64,000 nt of DNA from Curtobacterium sp. 9128 (GTDB taxonomy: Bacteria; Actinomycetota; Actinomycetes; Actinomycetales; Microbacteriaceae). How positions within the stretch are numbered: position 1 is the first letter of the stretch; the number at the start of each line of letters is the position of its first letter. This document shows, in pieces, positions 17,492 to 26,353 of the stretch. The notes below the pieces were generated by a model. It did no database searches. It had not been told where the DNA came from and worked only from the letters and a program-made list of their open reading frames with translations. The stretch is from the NCBI RefSeq assembly GCF_900086645.1, contig NZ_LT576451.1:620001-684000 (forward strand), written 5' to 3'. The position numbers and the translations under genes were made by a program.

Positions 17492-18097
17492 ATGACCTCT
17501 GCCGACGACGCCGGGACCGTGCCTCGGCGCGGGTACCGCAAGGGCGCGGAGCGGCGGGTCCAGATCCTCGACGAGATGATCAGGATGGTGGCCGAGCAGG
17601 GGGTCGACGCATCGTCGCTCCGGTCGGTGGCTGACGCGCTCGGCATCACGCACGCGGCGCTCCGGCACTACTTCCCGTCGCGCGATGAACTCCTGCTGGC
17701 GGTCTACCGGGAGCACGAGGTCCGCGAACAGGGCGCCCCGGACCGCCTGCAGTCCGCGATCGGCGACATGCGCGAGAGTGCCGGCCGGAACCGCGAGATC
17801 CCTGGGCTCGTGCAGCTCTACACGACGCTCGCGGCGGACGCCGTCGGTGAGGGGCACCCGTCGACGCGGGACTTCATGCGCGAGCGGTTCGCGCGTCTGC
17901 GGGGCGAACTCGCTGAACTCATCCGCCGTGACCAGGACCTCGGGCGCATCCGGGCCGACCTCGATCCGGTCGACCTCGCGTCACTGAGCATCGCGGCGTC
18001 GGACGGCCTGCAGGTCCAGTGGTTGCTCGACCCCGAGGCGGTCGACGGCGAACGTGTGCTGCACCTGCTCGAGCAGATCGTCCCGCCCGCCGGGTGA
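17492..18097 (+). CDS. TetR/AcrR family transcriptional regulator
   Basis: 201 residues. The N-terminal HTH (about 15-65) reads RRVQILDEMIRMVAEQGVDASSLRSVADALGITHAALRHYFPSRDELLLAVY, a clear TetR motif. The C-terminal helical ligand domain is of ordinary length. It starts 25 bp after the MarR gene, on the same strand. Its targets are unknown; the sugar locus downstream is on the opposite strand and separated by a strong terminator. Confidence 0.9.
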   Translation: MTSADDAGTVPRRGYRKGAERRVQILDEMIRMVAEQGVDASSLRSVADALGITHAALRHYFPSRDELLLAVYREHEVREQGAPDRLQSAIGDMRESAGRNREIPGLVQLYTTLAADAVGEGHPSTRDFMRERFARLRGELAELIRRDQDLGRIRADLDPVDLASLSIAASDGLQVQWLLDPEAVDGERVLHLLEQIVPPAG

Positions 18098-18151
18098 CGT
18101 GCTGCGCGCGCACGCGCGCTCGCGCGCCCGCGCTCGCGCCCGTGACGCCGA

Positions 18152-18202
18152 GGGAACAGAAAACGTCGGGTGCCGCACGGGCACCCGACGTCTTCTGTTC
18201 CC
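18152..18202. terminator. Bidirectional terminator, 23-bp stem
   Basis: Arms at 18152-18174 and 18180-18202 pair with a single mismatch around a 5-nt loop. The A- and T-rich outer stem gives A/T tails in both directions. It separates the convergent TetR and Gfo/Idh genes. Confidence 0.85.
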
Positions 18203-18212
18203 TCGCGGAGGG

Positions 18213-19328
18213 CTACGCGTTCACGCCCTCGGCGAGGACCGCGGCAGCGGGGTCGAAGTCCTCGGGGAGCGGCTGGATCGGGTCGATCGACGAGGTGATC
18301 TCGACGGCCTGGCCCGACTCGGCAGCGTCGCGGATGCCGAGCATGACGTCCAGCGCGTGCGACGCCACGGCGCCGGAGGCGCGCTCCGGCTGGCCCTCGG
18401 CGATCGCGCGGGCCAGCTCGACGACGCCCGTGCCACGGCCCCAGGTGGAGCCCTTGTGCGCCAGGGTGGTCGGTTCGTCCTTGCCGAGCGTCCACAGGGT
18501 GCTGTCGCCGTCGAAGACGTTCGGGTCCGGCAGCACGATGGTGCCCTCGGAGCCGTTGATCTCGACGAAGCCGTTGCGGGGCAGTGCGTGCTGGAACGAC
18601 AGGGTCGTCTGCGCCGACTGTCCGCCCGCGAACGAGATGAGCGCGGCGTGGTGCGTGGGCACCTCGACGGCGAACTCGGTGCCGGCGCGGGGGCCGGAGC
18701 CGATCACGCGGGTCTCGCGGGACTTCGACGACACGGCCTGCACGCGCGAGGCGGAACCGAACGCGTGCAGGAGCGTCGTGACGTAGTACGGGCCGATGTC
18801 GAACAGCGGACCGGCGCCCTGTGCGTACAGGAACTCGGGGTCCGGGTGCCACTGGTCCGGGCCCGGCACGTGGAACATCGTCGTCGCGGTGAGCGGCGTG
18901 CCGATGTCGCCGCGTGCGATGGCCCGGATGGCGGTCTGGATCCCGGCACCGAGCACGGTGTCCGGTGCGGTCGCGTAGCGGACGCCTGCTGCCGAGGCGG
19001 CGGCGAGCAGGGCCTGCGCGTCCTCCGCGTTGGTGGCGACGGGCTTCTCGCTCCAGGTGTGCTTGCCGGCGGCGATGATCTGCTGGCCGACCTTGGCGTG
19101 CTCGGCCGGGATCGTGATGTTCACCACGATCTGGATGTCGTCGCGGGCGAGGAGCTCCTCGACCGTGCCGGACGCCGGGACGCCGTACTTCTCGGCCTGG
19201 GACGCCGCGCGCTCGAGGATGAGGTCGGCGACCATCAGGACCTCGACGTCGGCGAACTGGGTGAGGTTCGTCAGGTACTGGTCCGAGATGTTCCCGGCAC
19301 CGATGATGCCGACTCCGACGCGGCTCAC
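18213..19328 (-). CDS. Gfo/Idh/MocA family oxidoreductase
   Basis: A 371-residue NAD(P)-dependent sugar dehydrogenase-like protein, starting at GTG 19328, which overlaps the upstream stop as GTGA. The N-terminal Rossmann motif is VGVGIIGAGNISDQYL and the family EKP signature appears as WSEKPVATNAEDA. The C-terminal alpha/beta domain includes GPLFDIGPYYVTTLLHAFG, with the conserved Asp and a Tyr where many members have His. Its partner is the TIM-barrel isomerase translated just before it. Together they probably oxidise or epimerise a cyclic sugar or inositol-type compound. Confidence 0.9.
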   Translation of the reverse strand: MSRVGVGIIGAGNISDQYLTNLTQFADVEVLMVADLILERAASQAEKYGVPASGTVEELLARDDIQIVVNITIPAEHAKVGQQIIAAGKHTWSEKPVATNAEDAQALLAAASAAGVRYATAPDTVLGAGIQTAIRAIARGDIGTPLTATTMFHVPGPDQWHPDPEFLYAQGAGPLFDIGPYYVTTLLHAFGSASRVQAVSSKSRETRVIGSGPRAGTEFAVEVPTHHAALISFAGGQSAQTTLSFQHALPRNGFVEINGSEGTIVLPDPNVFDGDSTLWTLGKDEPTTLAHKGSTWGRGTGVVELARAIAEGQPERASGAVASHALDVMLGIRDAAESGQAVEITSSIDPIQPLPEDFDPAAAVLAEGVNA

Positions 19329-20140
19329 GCGGCACTCCCCGCGGTGTCGTTCGCCTTGAGCCAGGCGAGGGACTCGGTGATGCCCTCGAAGACGTCGCCG
19401 GCGTAGGCGTCGAACTCGACGACGCGGATGGCCTGCGGCGCCGCGGCGAGGATGCCCGCCACGTCGACGTCGCCCTGTCCGGCCGGCTTCTGGTTCTCGA
19501 ACGCCCGCTGCAGTGCCTCGGGGACGATGAGGGCGCTCTCGGCGGAGGGCAGCGCGGTGAGGATGTCACCGTCGACCTTGCCGTCCTTCACGTGGATCGC
19601 GACGACGCGGTCGCCGAGGGACTGCAGCACGGCCGGGGCGTCGGCGCCACCGACGGTCGCCCAGAACGTGTCGACCTCGAGCACGGTCTCGGGCGAGATC
19701 TGCGACACGAAGTGCTCGTAGACGGTCTTGCCGTCGACCTTGTTCGTGAACTCCCACTGGTGGTTGTGGTAGCCGAACTGCAGGCCACGCGAGGCCGCCT
19801 CGGCGGTCAGGACGTTGACGCGCTCGGCGATCTTCGCGACGTCGTCGGCGGTCTGCCAGCGATCGGTCGGGATGAACGGGTCGATGACGGTCGTGATGCC
19901 GAGGCGCTCCGCCGCGTCCCAGATCGGGGCGGTGTCCTCGGCGTCGATGACGGCGACGTGACCGGACGGGGCCTTCAGGCCGGTGGCGGCGAAGGCGCGC
20001 TCGAGGTCGGCGGCGCGCTCGACGAATGCGTACGGCTCGACGTTCTCGTAGCCGATCTCGGCGACGCGAGCGATCGCCTTGTCGAGGTCTTCGGCGATGG
20101 CGTCGCGCAGCGAGTACAGCTGCACAGAGGTGGTGGGCAT
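19325..20140 (-). CDS. Sugar phosphate isomerase/epimerase (TIM barrel)
   Basis: 271 residues from the ATG at 20140, preceded by GAAGGAG; longer in-frame extensions lack sensible sequence. It has the family motifs YENVEPYAF, GYHNHQWEF, LEVDTFWATVGG and VAIHVKDGKVDGD, with metal ligands Glu, Asp, His and Glu in barrel positions. It is the first gene of a two-gene operon with the Gfo/Idh dehydrogenase and is divergent from an MFS sugar transporter. It probably interconverts ketose and aldose forms of an imported sugar. Confidence 0.88.
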   Translation of the reverse strand: MPTTSVQLYSLRDAIAEDLDKAIARVAEIGYENVEPYAFVERAADLERAFAATGLKAPSGHVAVIDAEDTAPIWDAAERLGITTVIDPFIPTDRWQTADDVAKIAERVNVLTAEAASRGLQFGYHNHQWEFTNKVDGKTVYEHFVSQISPETVLEVDTFWATVGGADAPAVLQSLGDRVVAIHVKDGKVDGDILTALPSAESALIVPEALQRAFENQKPAGQGDVDVAGILAAAPQAIRVVEFDAYAGDVFEGITESLAWLKANDTAGSAA

Positions 20141-20208
20141 TGCAGAGGCTCCTTCGGTCCTGGCTCGGGCGTTCTCGACCCGCCGGGACGCGATGCTCCG
20201 CGGCGAGA

Positions 20209-20252
20209 TCGGGTACGACGCTACCCGAAAAACCATCCGGTGTGCAGTTTTT
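20209..20252. promoter_or_regulatory. Operator candidates near the isomerase promoter
   Basis: Two abutting inverted repeats: TCGGGTA-N6-TACCCGA at 20209-20228, and AAAAAC-N13-GTTTTT at 20228-20252. The second has the same AAAAACC...GTTTT layout as the site at 20315-20337. They lie 69-112 bp upstream of the isomerase start and suggest coordinated repression of both divergent transcripts. Confidence 0.5.
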
Positions 20253-20314
20253 GCGACGGTCTGTTGCGGCCCCGTCCTCATGTCCTGACGTCCCGATGTA
20301 TGCTCGCGTCTGGA

Positions 20315-20337
20315 AAAACCTTGCGAAGCACGGTTTT
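20315..20337. promoter_or_regulatory. 23-bp palindromic operator before the MFS transporter
   Basis: AAAACC-TTGCGAAGCAC-GGTTTT: 9 of 11 base pairs are symmetric about the centre, including an inner TGC/GCA. It ends 20 nt before the MFS start and just upstream of its AAGGAGG ribosome site. A LacI- or ROK-type repressor would fit the shape, but none is encoded next to it. Confidence 0.6.
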
Positions 20338-20357
20338 CATCGACTCAAGGAGGCGTC

Positions 20358-21659
20358 ATGAGCACACCCGAACCCGCGGAGACACCCGTCCTGCTGCACC
20401 CGGAAGAGGGCATCACCCAGCCGGTCAGCACGATGCGGGTCGGGATCGGCTACCAGATCGCGCTGTTCCTCGGGCAGTTCGGCCTCTTCGTCGCGCTCAT
20501 GGCACCCGTGTACGTGAGCATGCAGCTCAAGGCCGAGGCGCTGGTCGGGTCCGACGCGGCGAACGTCATCGGCTCGGTGCTGCCGATCGGCGCGTTCGGT
20601 GCACTCATCATGAACCCGCTCGCCGGCGCGCTGTCCGACCGGACTCGCACCCGCTGGGGACGTCGTCGCCCGTGGATGCTCACCGGCGTCGTCGTGTTCG
20701 CGATCGCCCTCGCGTGGATCGCGTTCGCCCCGGACACCACGCAGCTCACTCTCGGATGGCTCCTCGCGCAGCTCTCGGCGAACACCGTGCTGGCGACCCT
20801 GACCGCGAGCTTCGCCGACAACGTGCCGCAGTTCCAGCGCGGGAAGTCGTCGAGCATCATCGCGCTCGCGCAGAACATCGCCGTCCTCGCCGGGACCTAC
20901 CTGTCGGTGTTCTTCGTCGCGAACCTGCCGGTGCTGTTCATCGCGCCCGGCATCCTCGCGATCGTCCTCGTCGTGGTCTACGCGGTCGTCGCCCGCGACG
21001 ACCTGCCCACGTACAAGCTCAAGAAGTTCACCTTCGTCAACCTGATCTCCTCGTTCTGGACGAACCCGATCAAGAACCCGGACTTCGCCTTCGCCTGGTG
21101 GTCGCGCTTCCTGATCATCTTCGCGACGTTCATGTTCACGACGTACCGCCTGCTCTACATGAAGGAGCACATCGGGATCACGAGCGACAAGGAGGCGACC
21201 GCGGCCGTCGCGTTCGGTGTGCTGCTGTACACGATCGCCCTGCTCGTCAGTGCCGCGCTCTCCGGCTGGCTGTCCGACCGGCTCGGCCGCCGCAAGGTCT
21301 TCGTCGGCGGGTCCACCGCGCTGTTCGCCGTCGGGCTGGTCGTCCTCGCGCACGCCGACACCGTGCACGGGTTCTACGTCGCCGAGATCATCATGGGCTT
21401 CGCCTACGGCATCTACTCGGCGATCGACACCGCCCTCGTCGTCGACGTCCTGCCGAACGCCGACCGGCCAGGGAAGGACCTCGGCGTCATCAACATCGCG
21501 AACGCGCTCCCGCAGTCGCTCGCCCCTGCTGCGTCGCTGTTCTTCCTGAAGTTCGGCACCGGTGGCACGCCGGACAACTACGAGCTCATGTGCTGGGCGG
21601 CCGGGATCGTGGCCATCATCGGCGCGCTCGTCGTGATCCCGATCAAGCGCGTGCGCTGA
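20358..21659 (+). CDS. MFS sugar transporter (GPH/SLC45-like)
   Basis: A 433-residue permease with twelve predicted helices and strong AAGGAGG upstream. The loop after helix 2, SDRTRTRWGRRRPWMLTG, is the signature of the GPH/sucrose-transporter group, and a second MFS motif, LSDRLGRRKVF, appears after helix 8. It is divergent from the isomerase/Gfo-Idh pair across a region with repeated palindromes, so it is very likely the uptake system for their substrate, probably a glycoside or sugar taken up with protons. Confidence 0.88.
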   Translation: MSTPEPAETPVLLHPEEGITQPVSTMRVGIGYQIALFLGQFGLFVALMAPVYVSMQLKAEALVGSDAANVIGSVLPIGAFGALIMNPLAGALSDRTRTRWGRRRPWMLTGVVVFAIALAWIAFAPDTTQLTLGWLLAQLSANTVLATLTASFADNVPQFQRGKSSSIIALAQNIAVLAGTYLSVFFVANLPVLFIAPGILAIVLVVVYAVVARDDLPTYKLKKFTFVNLISSFWTNPIKNPDFAFAWWSRFLIIFATFMFTTYRLLYMKEHIGITSDKEATAAVAFGVLLYTIALLVSAALSGWLSDRLGRRKVFVGGSTALFAVGLVVLAHADTVHGFYVAEIIMGFAYGIYSAIDTALVVDVLPNADRPGKDLGVINIANALPQSLAPAASLFFLKFGTGGTPDNYELMCWAAGIVAIIGALVVIPIKRVR

Positions 21660-21673
21660 TAGCTTCTGGCGTC

Positions 21674-22927
21674 ATGACGAACCCGACGGTCGACGTGGAC
21701 CGCAGGCACCTCGCCCGGTGGCGGAACGCGATCATCGTCGCGTTCGGCCTCGGCGGCATCAGCCTCGCCGCATGGGGGCCCCGGCTCCCCGAGATCCGTG
21801 CGGAGCTCGGCGTCGACACCGGCACCATCGGGCTCATGCTCGGCGGCGTCACGATCGGGTCGATCGGTGGCCTGCTCTCCGCCGCGCCGCTGCTGCGGCG
21901 ACTCGGCGGCCGGCGGGCCCTGACGGCCGTCGTCGTGCTCGTCCCCGTCGCGATCGCCGTGCTCGGGATCGCGGCGGCGCTGCACTCCGCACCGCTCGCC
22001 GCCGTCGCGTTCGTCGTCGCCGGTGCCGGGATCGGCTCCCTCGACGTGATGGCGAACGTCGAGGGCACGGCCATCGAGGCCCTCGCGGGCCGCACGCTGC
22101 TCCCGTTGATGCACGCCGCATGGTCGGGAGGCGCGGCGCTCGGTGCCGGGATCGCCGCACTCTGTTCGGCACTCGGCATCACGGTCTCCACCCAGTTGGT
22201 CGTGGAGGCCGCGGTCCTGCTCGTGGTCGGCGTGGTCGCCATGCGCGCGGTGCCGGACGGCACCCGCGCGGAGGAGCACGACGACACGCTGACACCCGGG
22301 CAGCGCATCCGCGCCTGGGCCAGGGGCTGGGCGGACGTCCGCCTGCTGATGATCGGTGTCGTCATGCTCGGCGTCGAGCTGGGCGAGGGATCGGCCAACA
22401 ACTGGCTCGCGCTCGCCACCACCGACGGGCACGGGCAGTCCGCGACCGTCGGCGCGCTGTTCTTCACCGTGTTCGCGGTGTCCGAGGCGGCGACCCGAGT
22501 GTTCGCCGGTCCCGTGGTCGATCGGCTCGGTCGGGTCCGGACCGTGCGCTGGACGACTGCGCTCGGCATCCTCGGGGCGATCCTGTTCATCGTCGGCGGC
22601 ACGTGGTGGCTCACCCTGATCGGTGTGGTCCTGTGGGCGGTCGGCGTCTCGATGGGGTTCCCGCTGGGGATGTCGGCCGCGGCGCAGAGCGGCCCGAACC
22701 CGGCCGCCCGCGTGAGTGTCGTGGCGTCCATCGGGTACTTCGCGAACTTCGCCGGACCGCCCGTCATCGGTGCCATCGCCGTTCACCTCGGGGCGCTGTC
22801 GGCGCTGTGGCTCGTCGCGGTGCTGTTCGTCGCGGCCTTCGCGGCGTCCGGGTCGCTCCGCCCGGCGCGGAGCGCCGGGACCGACGCACCGGGGCCGCAC
22901 CGAGCCTCCAGGGCTAGCGTGGACTGA
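21674..22927 (+). CDS. MFS transporter (FucP/YbjJ-like)
   Basis: 417 residues, about twelve membrane helices, starting 15 bp after the preceding transporter. It contains GVELGEGSANNWLALATTDGHG, closely matching [22 protein letters not shown] in the MFS encoded at 36680, so the two are paralogs of the YbjJ/fucose-permease-like group. Substrate unknown. The last codons include the dispersed motif CCGAGCCTCC at 22900-22909. Its stop overlaps the esterase ATG by one base. Confidence 0.85.
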   Translation: MTNPTVDVDRRHLARWRNAIIVAFGLGGISLAAWGPRLPEIRAELGVDTGTIGLMLGGVTIGSIGGLLSAAPLLRRLGGRRALTAVVVLVPVAIAVLGIAAALHSAPLAAVAFVVAGAGIGSLDVMANVEGTAIEALAGRTLLPLMHAAWSGGAALGAGIAALCSALGITVSTQLVVEAAVLLVVGVVAMRAVPDGTRAEEHDDTLTPGQRIRAWARGWADVRLLMIGVVMLGVELGEGSANNWLALATTDGHGQSATVGALFFTVFAVSEAATRVFAGPVVDRLGRVRTVRWTTALGILGAILFIVGGTWWLTLIGVVLWAVGVSMGFPLGMSAAAQSGPNPAARVSVVASIGYFANFAGPPVIGAIAVHLGALSALWLVAVLFVAAFAASGSLRPARSAGTDAPGPHRASRASVD

Positions 22928-24246
22928 TGCTCGACGCCGCCACCGTGACCTACGACAGCCCAGCAGGACGCATCCGCGGATCACGGGACGGCGACGTCAT
23001 CCGGGTGCTCGGCGTGCCGTACGCGCAGGCCGCGCGGTTCCGGCCGCCGGAGCCGATGCCCGTCTTCGCGGACGTGTTCCACGCGGACTTCCCGGCACCG
23101 GTGGCCCCGCAGCCCTCCGCGACGGTCGTCGACCAGCTGCTCCACGAGGTCGATGCCGAGGTCGACGAACGCTGCCAGGCGCTCTCGATCACGATCCCGG
23201 CTGACCTCGGCCCCGACGAGCGACTGCCGGTCATGGTGTGGATCCACGGTGGCTCGTACGTCATCGGTGGCGGCGACGTCCCGATCAACGACCCGTACGA
23301 CCTGGTCCGAGAGCAACGCGTCGTCGTCGTGACGGTGACGTACCGGCTCGGGGTGCTCGGGTTCCTCGGCGACGGGGAACGGATCCCGGCGAACCTCGGG
23401 CTGCTCGACCTCGTCGCGTCGCTCCGGTGGGTGCACGACAACATCGCCGCGTTCGGCGGCGACCCCGACCTCGTCACGCTCTTCGGGCAGTCCGCCGGAG
23501 GGGACGCGATCGCGCACCTGATGATCAGCGAGGGGACCGCAGGGCTCTTCCGCAGGGCGATCGTGCAGAGCGCACCGCTCGGGCTCTCGCGCGGACGTGC
23601 GCGGATGAGCCGTGCGATGGTCGAGGCGGTGGGGCCGATGTCGGCGGACACCTCGCTCGACGAGCTGTACGAGCGACAGGCCCGCGGCAGCAGGGTCGGC
23701 GGCCGGTACGGGCTCCGCGGCGGGATGCCGTACGGCACCCAGTACGGGTTCGCGCCGCTGCCGGCCGAACGTGACCTCGCCGAGGCCTGGCGGCGGGTCG
23801 CACCAGACGTCGACGTGCTCATCGGGTCGGGCTCGGACGAGGCCGGGATGTACGTGCCCGTGCTCCCTGGACTCAAGCGCATCGTTCGGAACCGGGTCGC
23901 GCGGTCGCTCGTGCGGTGGTGGCTCGTCCGGCCGCTGACCGAGGTGATCTACGGGCGTGATGCCCGGGCGTTCGCGGAGCGGCACCGGTCGGGCGGCGGG
24001 CGCGCGACCGTCTACCGGCTGCTCCGCGGCGCGACCGCGCAGCCGACCGGGGCGGTGCACATGAGCGACCTGCCGCTGCTGCTGGGACGCAAGGAGGCGT
24101 GGGCCGGCAGCCGGTTCGTGCCCGAGCGGGACTGGCCGGAGGTCGAGCGTCGCGGCCCGGGTGTGCGGGCGATCTGGGCGGAGTTCGCGCGGACCGGTCG
24201 CGTCACTGCCCGCGACGACGAGACGCTGGTGTTCGACCGCGGCTGA
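22927..24246 (+). CDS. Type-B carboxylesterase family protein
   Basis: A 439-residue alpha/beta hydrolase. The oxyanion segment is MVWIHGGSYVIGG and the nucleophile elbow GQSAGGDA has Ser189. The acidic residue is probably the Glu in GSGSDEAGMY, and His378 in GAVHMSD completes the triad. There is no signal peptide, so the enzyme should be cytoplasmic. It is slightly shorter than typical para-nitrobenzyl esterases, consistent with a compact lid. It is coupled to the MFS gene (TGATG), suggesting hydrolysis of an imported ester, which is inference. It converges on the sortase operon with a 4-bp gap. Confidence 0.88.
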   Translation: MLDAATVTYDSPAGRIRGSRDGDVIRVLGVPYAQAARFRPPEPMPVFADVFHADFPAPVAPQPSATVVDQLLHEVDAEVDERCQALSITIPADLGPDERLPVMVWIHGGSYVIGGGDVPINDPYDLVREQRVVVVTVTYRLGVLGFLGDGERIPANLGLLDLVASLRWVHDNIAAFGGDPDLVTLFGQSAGGDAIAHLMISEGTAGLFRRAIVQSAPLGLSRGRARMSRAMVEAVGPMSADTSLDELYERQARGSRVGGRYGLRGGMPYGTQYGFAPLPAERDLAEAWRRVAPDVDVLIGSGSDEAGMYVPVLPGLKRIVRNRVARSLVRWWLVRPLTEVIYGRDARAFAERHRSGGGRATVYRLLRGATAQPTGAVHMSDLPLLLGRKEAWAGSRFVPERDWPEVERRGPGVRAIWAEFARTGRVTARDDETLVFDRG

Positions 24247-24250
24247 ACCG

Positions 24251-24427
24251 TCACGGCCCCCCGCCGGTGTCGACGGTGCCGTCGGGTGGGGGCAGGATGT
24301 CGGCTGCGACCCAGGGGAACACCCAGGTGAAGAGGACGAACACGAGTGCGGTGAGCAGCACGATCAGTTCGAGGACCTTGAGGGCGGTCGGGCCGGGCAG
24401 GAGTCGCCACACGAGCGGGAAGATCAC
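24251..24427 (-). CDS. Small single-pass membrane protein linked to class E sortase (58 aa)
   Basis: Starts at a GTG that overlaps the sortase stop (GTGA), giving MIFPLVWRLLPGPTALKVLE, then a hydrophobic segment (LIVLLTALVFVLFTWVFPWV) and a short polar tail ending DTGGGP. The WRLLPGP-TM-FPWV layout is one I associate with small proteins next to actinobacterial class E sortases. The role is unknown; it could be a partner or regulator of the sortase. The tight coupling is the main evidence that it is real. Confidence 0.75.
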   Translation of the reverse strand: MIFPLVWRLLPGPTALKVLELIVLLTALVFVLFTWVFPWVAADILPPPDGTVDTGGGP

Positions 24428-25266
24428 TTGGGCGTCTCCGAGAGTTCCTTCGGCGTCCCCTCGGACGCGGGCATCCAGTAGTCGAGCTTGGCGTGGGTGA
24501 TGTAGCGCTCCTTGGCGGACCACATCGGGTGGCAGGCGGTGAGCGTCAGCCAGCGGTCGTCGGCGGTGGGCTGGACGCCGGGCTTGTTCGGGACGGGTGC
24601 GATCGTCTCGATGTGGTCGGGTGTGACGATCTGGCTGTCGGTGACCTTGTAGACGTACCAGACGTCGAAGTTCGTGGCCTTGTCGGTGACGCGGACGACG
24701 ATCGCATCGTCGGTCGTGAGTTCGGCGATCTGGTTGAGCGGCTTGCCGTAGGTGACGCGGTGGCCGGCGACGGCGAAGTTGCCTTCGGCGCCGGGCATCG
24801 CGGTGTCCTGGTAGTGGCCGAGTCCGATGGTGTTGAGGACCTTCTCGCGGTTCGTGCCCTCGCCGATGGGACGGTTGTAGTCGGCTCCGAAGCGCGGGAT
24901 CTGCATGGTGCCGAAGACGTCCGTGACGTTCGGCGGCTCCGCGAGGACGGGTGCCGTGCCGCGGTGCTCGGTCCCGACGGTCGGCTTCGCCTTGGTCTGC
25001 CCGAGGTCCTTCACCAGGGAGGTCTGGTGCTGGTTCGCCACGACGTCGGTCCACCAGCCGGTCCACACCACGTACAGCCCGGTGACGGCGCCCGCGATGA
25101 TGAGCAACTCCGCGATGAGCGAGACGATCCCAGCGCCGACTTTCTGCCGCGGCCGGGCGCTCGGGCGGTGTCGCGGAGCGCGCGACCCCCGCCAGGGACC
25201 CGGCGCCGGCCGGACCCACCCGTTCGCCGGCGTCGCATCGAGCACGCCGTCTCGTCCGCCGGTCAC
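24424..25266 (-). CDS. Class E sortase
   Basis: 280 residues from a GTG that overlaps the FHA gene stop. A basic N-terminus precedes one membrane anchor (about 45-69, VGAGIVSLIAELLIIAGAVTG). The catalytic domain has His169 in AVAGHRVTYG, Cys245 in TLTACHPMWSAKER and Arg254. Class E sortases of high-GC actinobacteria cut LAxTG signals between Thr and Gly. The window encodes such a substrate, the LAYTG protein at 12886. The enzyme sits outside the membrane. It is co-transcribed with the FHA and TcpC-like genes. Confidence 0.93.
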   Translation of the reverse strand: MTGGRDGVLDATPANGWVRPAPGPWRGSRAPRHRPSARPRQKVGAGIVSLIAELLIIAGAVTGLYVVWTGWWTDVVANQHQTSLVKDLGQTKAKPTVGTEHRGTAPVLAEPPNVTDVFGTMQIPRFGADYNRPIGEGTNREKVLNTIGLGHYQDTAMPGAEGNFAVAGHRVTYGKPLNQIAELTTDDAIVVRVTDKATNFDVWYVYKVTDSQIVTPDHIETIAPVPNKPGVQPTADDRWLTLTACHPMWSAKERYITHAKLDYWMPASEGTPKELSETPK

Positions 25267-26327
25267 GCGACGACGAAGAACTGGTCGCCGATGTCGACCC
25301 GTGAACCGCGGGGAGCCGGGACGGTCGTGCCGGGGTGGCACTGCTGCCTGGTGCCCTCTCGTACCACGGTGGTGCCGTTCGCCGAAGCGAGGTCCTCGAC
25401 GTTCAGTCCGGCTCCGTCCACGGTGAAGCGCAGGTGGGCGTTCGAGACGCTCCGCGTGGGGTCGTCGAACCGCACCGGGTTCTCCACCCCGAGCGGTCGG
25501 CGGCCGAGGACGCCCGACCCGGACACGTCGAGGATGGTCCCGGTGCTCGTGAAGAGTTTGGCCCGACTGACCGGTTCGGTGCGGCGTCGCGTGCTCACGA
25601 TCGTGCGTTCGAGCGACTCGATCTCGTCGAGTTCCGTCTCGGACGGCGATCCGGCGTTGACCGGCGCCGTGTCGGTCGACTCGACGCTGGTCGCCTCAGC
25701 CGGGTGCTCCGCCGCTGCCGGGGGTTCAGGTGTTGCCGGGTGCTCCGCCGCTGCCGGGGGTTCCGGTAGTGCTGGGTACTCCGGTCCTGCCGACGGTTCC
25801 GGTGTTGCCTGTGGTTCTGGTGCAGCTGCGGGAGCCGAGGGGATCGATGGGGACGGTGGGATGGGAGGCAGGAGCGGTTCGATGGGATCGGGGAGGTCGA
25901 CCGGCTCGGGCAGGGGGTCTGGCTCGGGGGCGACGGGCATCGCGATGGTCTCGACGACCGGGGCGGACGGTGGGGTACTCACGGTCGCGGTCCGCTCGGT
26001 CAGGTCGATCGTGTCCGTCGTGCCCACCGATGCGGTGGTGTCGATCGTGGTCGGAGCGGCGACCGCGGGCATCTCGTCGATCTCGACCGACCCGTCCGAT
26101 GCGACGACGAGATGCCAGTTCCCTTCGGCGCCGGTGGTGTGCAGGCGAACGGGGTGCCCGGACTGCCTGGCGAGCTCCGTCACGATGTCGAGCGCTGCTT
26201 CCCGTGCGGCTTCGGGCGAGGCGTGCGACGACGTCTCGGTGTGGTCGTACCCGCCCATCGTCAGCAGCCCGGACTGGGAGATGTGGACGGTGATGGCAGG
26301 CGGTTCGCCTGTGTGCGTGGAGAGCAT
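25263..26327 (-). CDS. FHA domain protein with proline-rich linker
   Basis: 354 residues. ATG 26327 was chosen because GAAGGA lies just upstream; an in-frame ATG at 26351 lacks a ribosome site. Residues 1-85 form a small globular region. About 125-235 is a Pro/Glu/Ala linker with near-perfect duplicated blocks (PEPPAAAEHPA twice). The C-terminus (about 255-354) is an FHA domain with GVLGRRP, RSVSNAHLRFT and DLASANGTTV, the phosphothreonine-binding signature. This suggests control of the sortase/secretion operon by a Ser/Thr kinase that is not in the window. Confidence 0.85.
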   Translation of the reverse strand: MLSTHTGEPPAITVHISQSGLLTMGGYDHTETSSHASPEAAREAALDIVTELARQSGHPVRLHTTGAEGNWHLVVASDGSVEIDEMPAVAAPTTIDTTASVGTTDTIDLTERTATVSTPPSAPVVETIAMPVAPEPDPLPEPVDLPDPIEPLLPPIPPSPSIPSAPAAAPEPQATPEPSAGPEYPALPEPPAAAEHPATPEPPAAAEHPAEATSVESTDTAPVNAGSPSETELDEIESLERTIVSTRRRTEPVSRAKLFTSTGTILDVSGSGVLGRRPLGVENPVRFDDPTRSVSNAHLRFTVDGAGLNVEDLASANGTTVVREGTRQQCHPGTTVPAPRGSRVDIGDQFFVVA

Positions 26328-26353
26328 CGCAGATCCTTCGAGTGTGGTCATGG

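Noticed and set aside
18103..18118. Alternating CG tract as a Z-DNA regulatory element
   Set aside because: Short GC alternations are frequent at this base composition, and nothing else supports a function.
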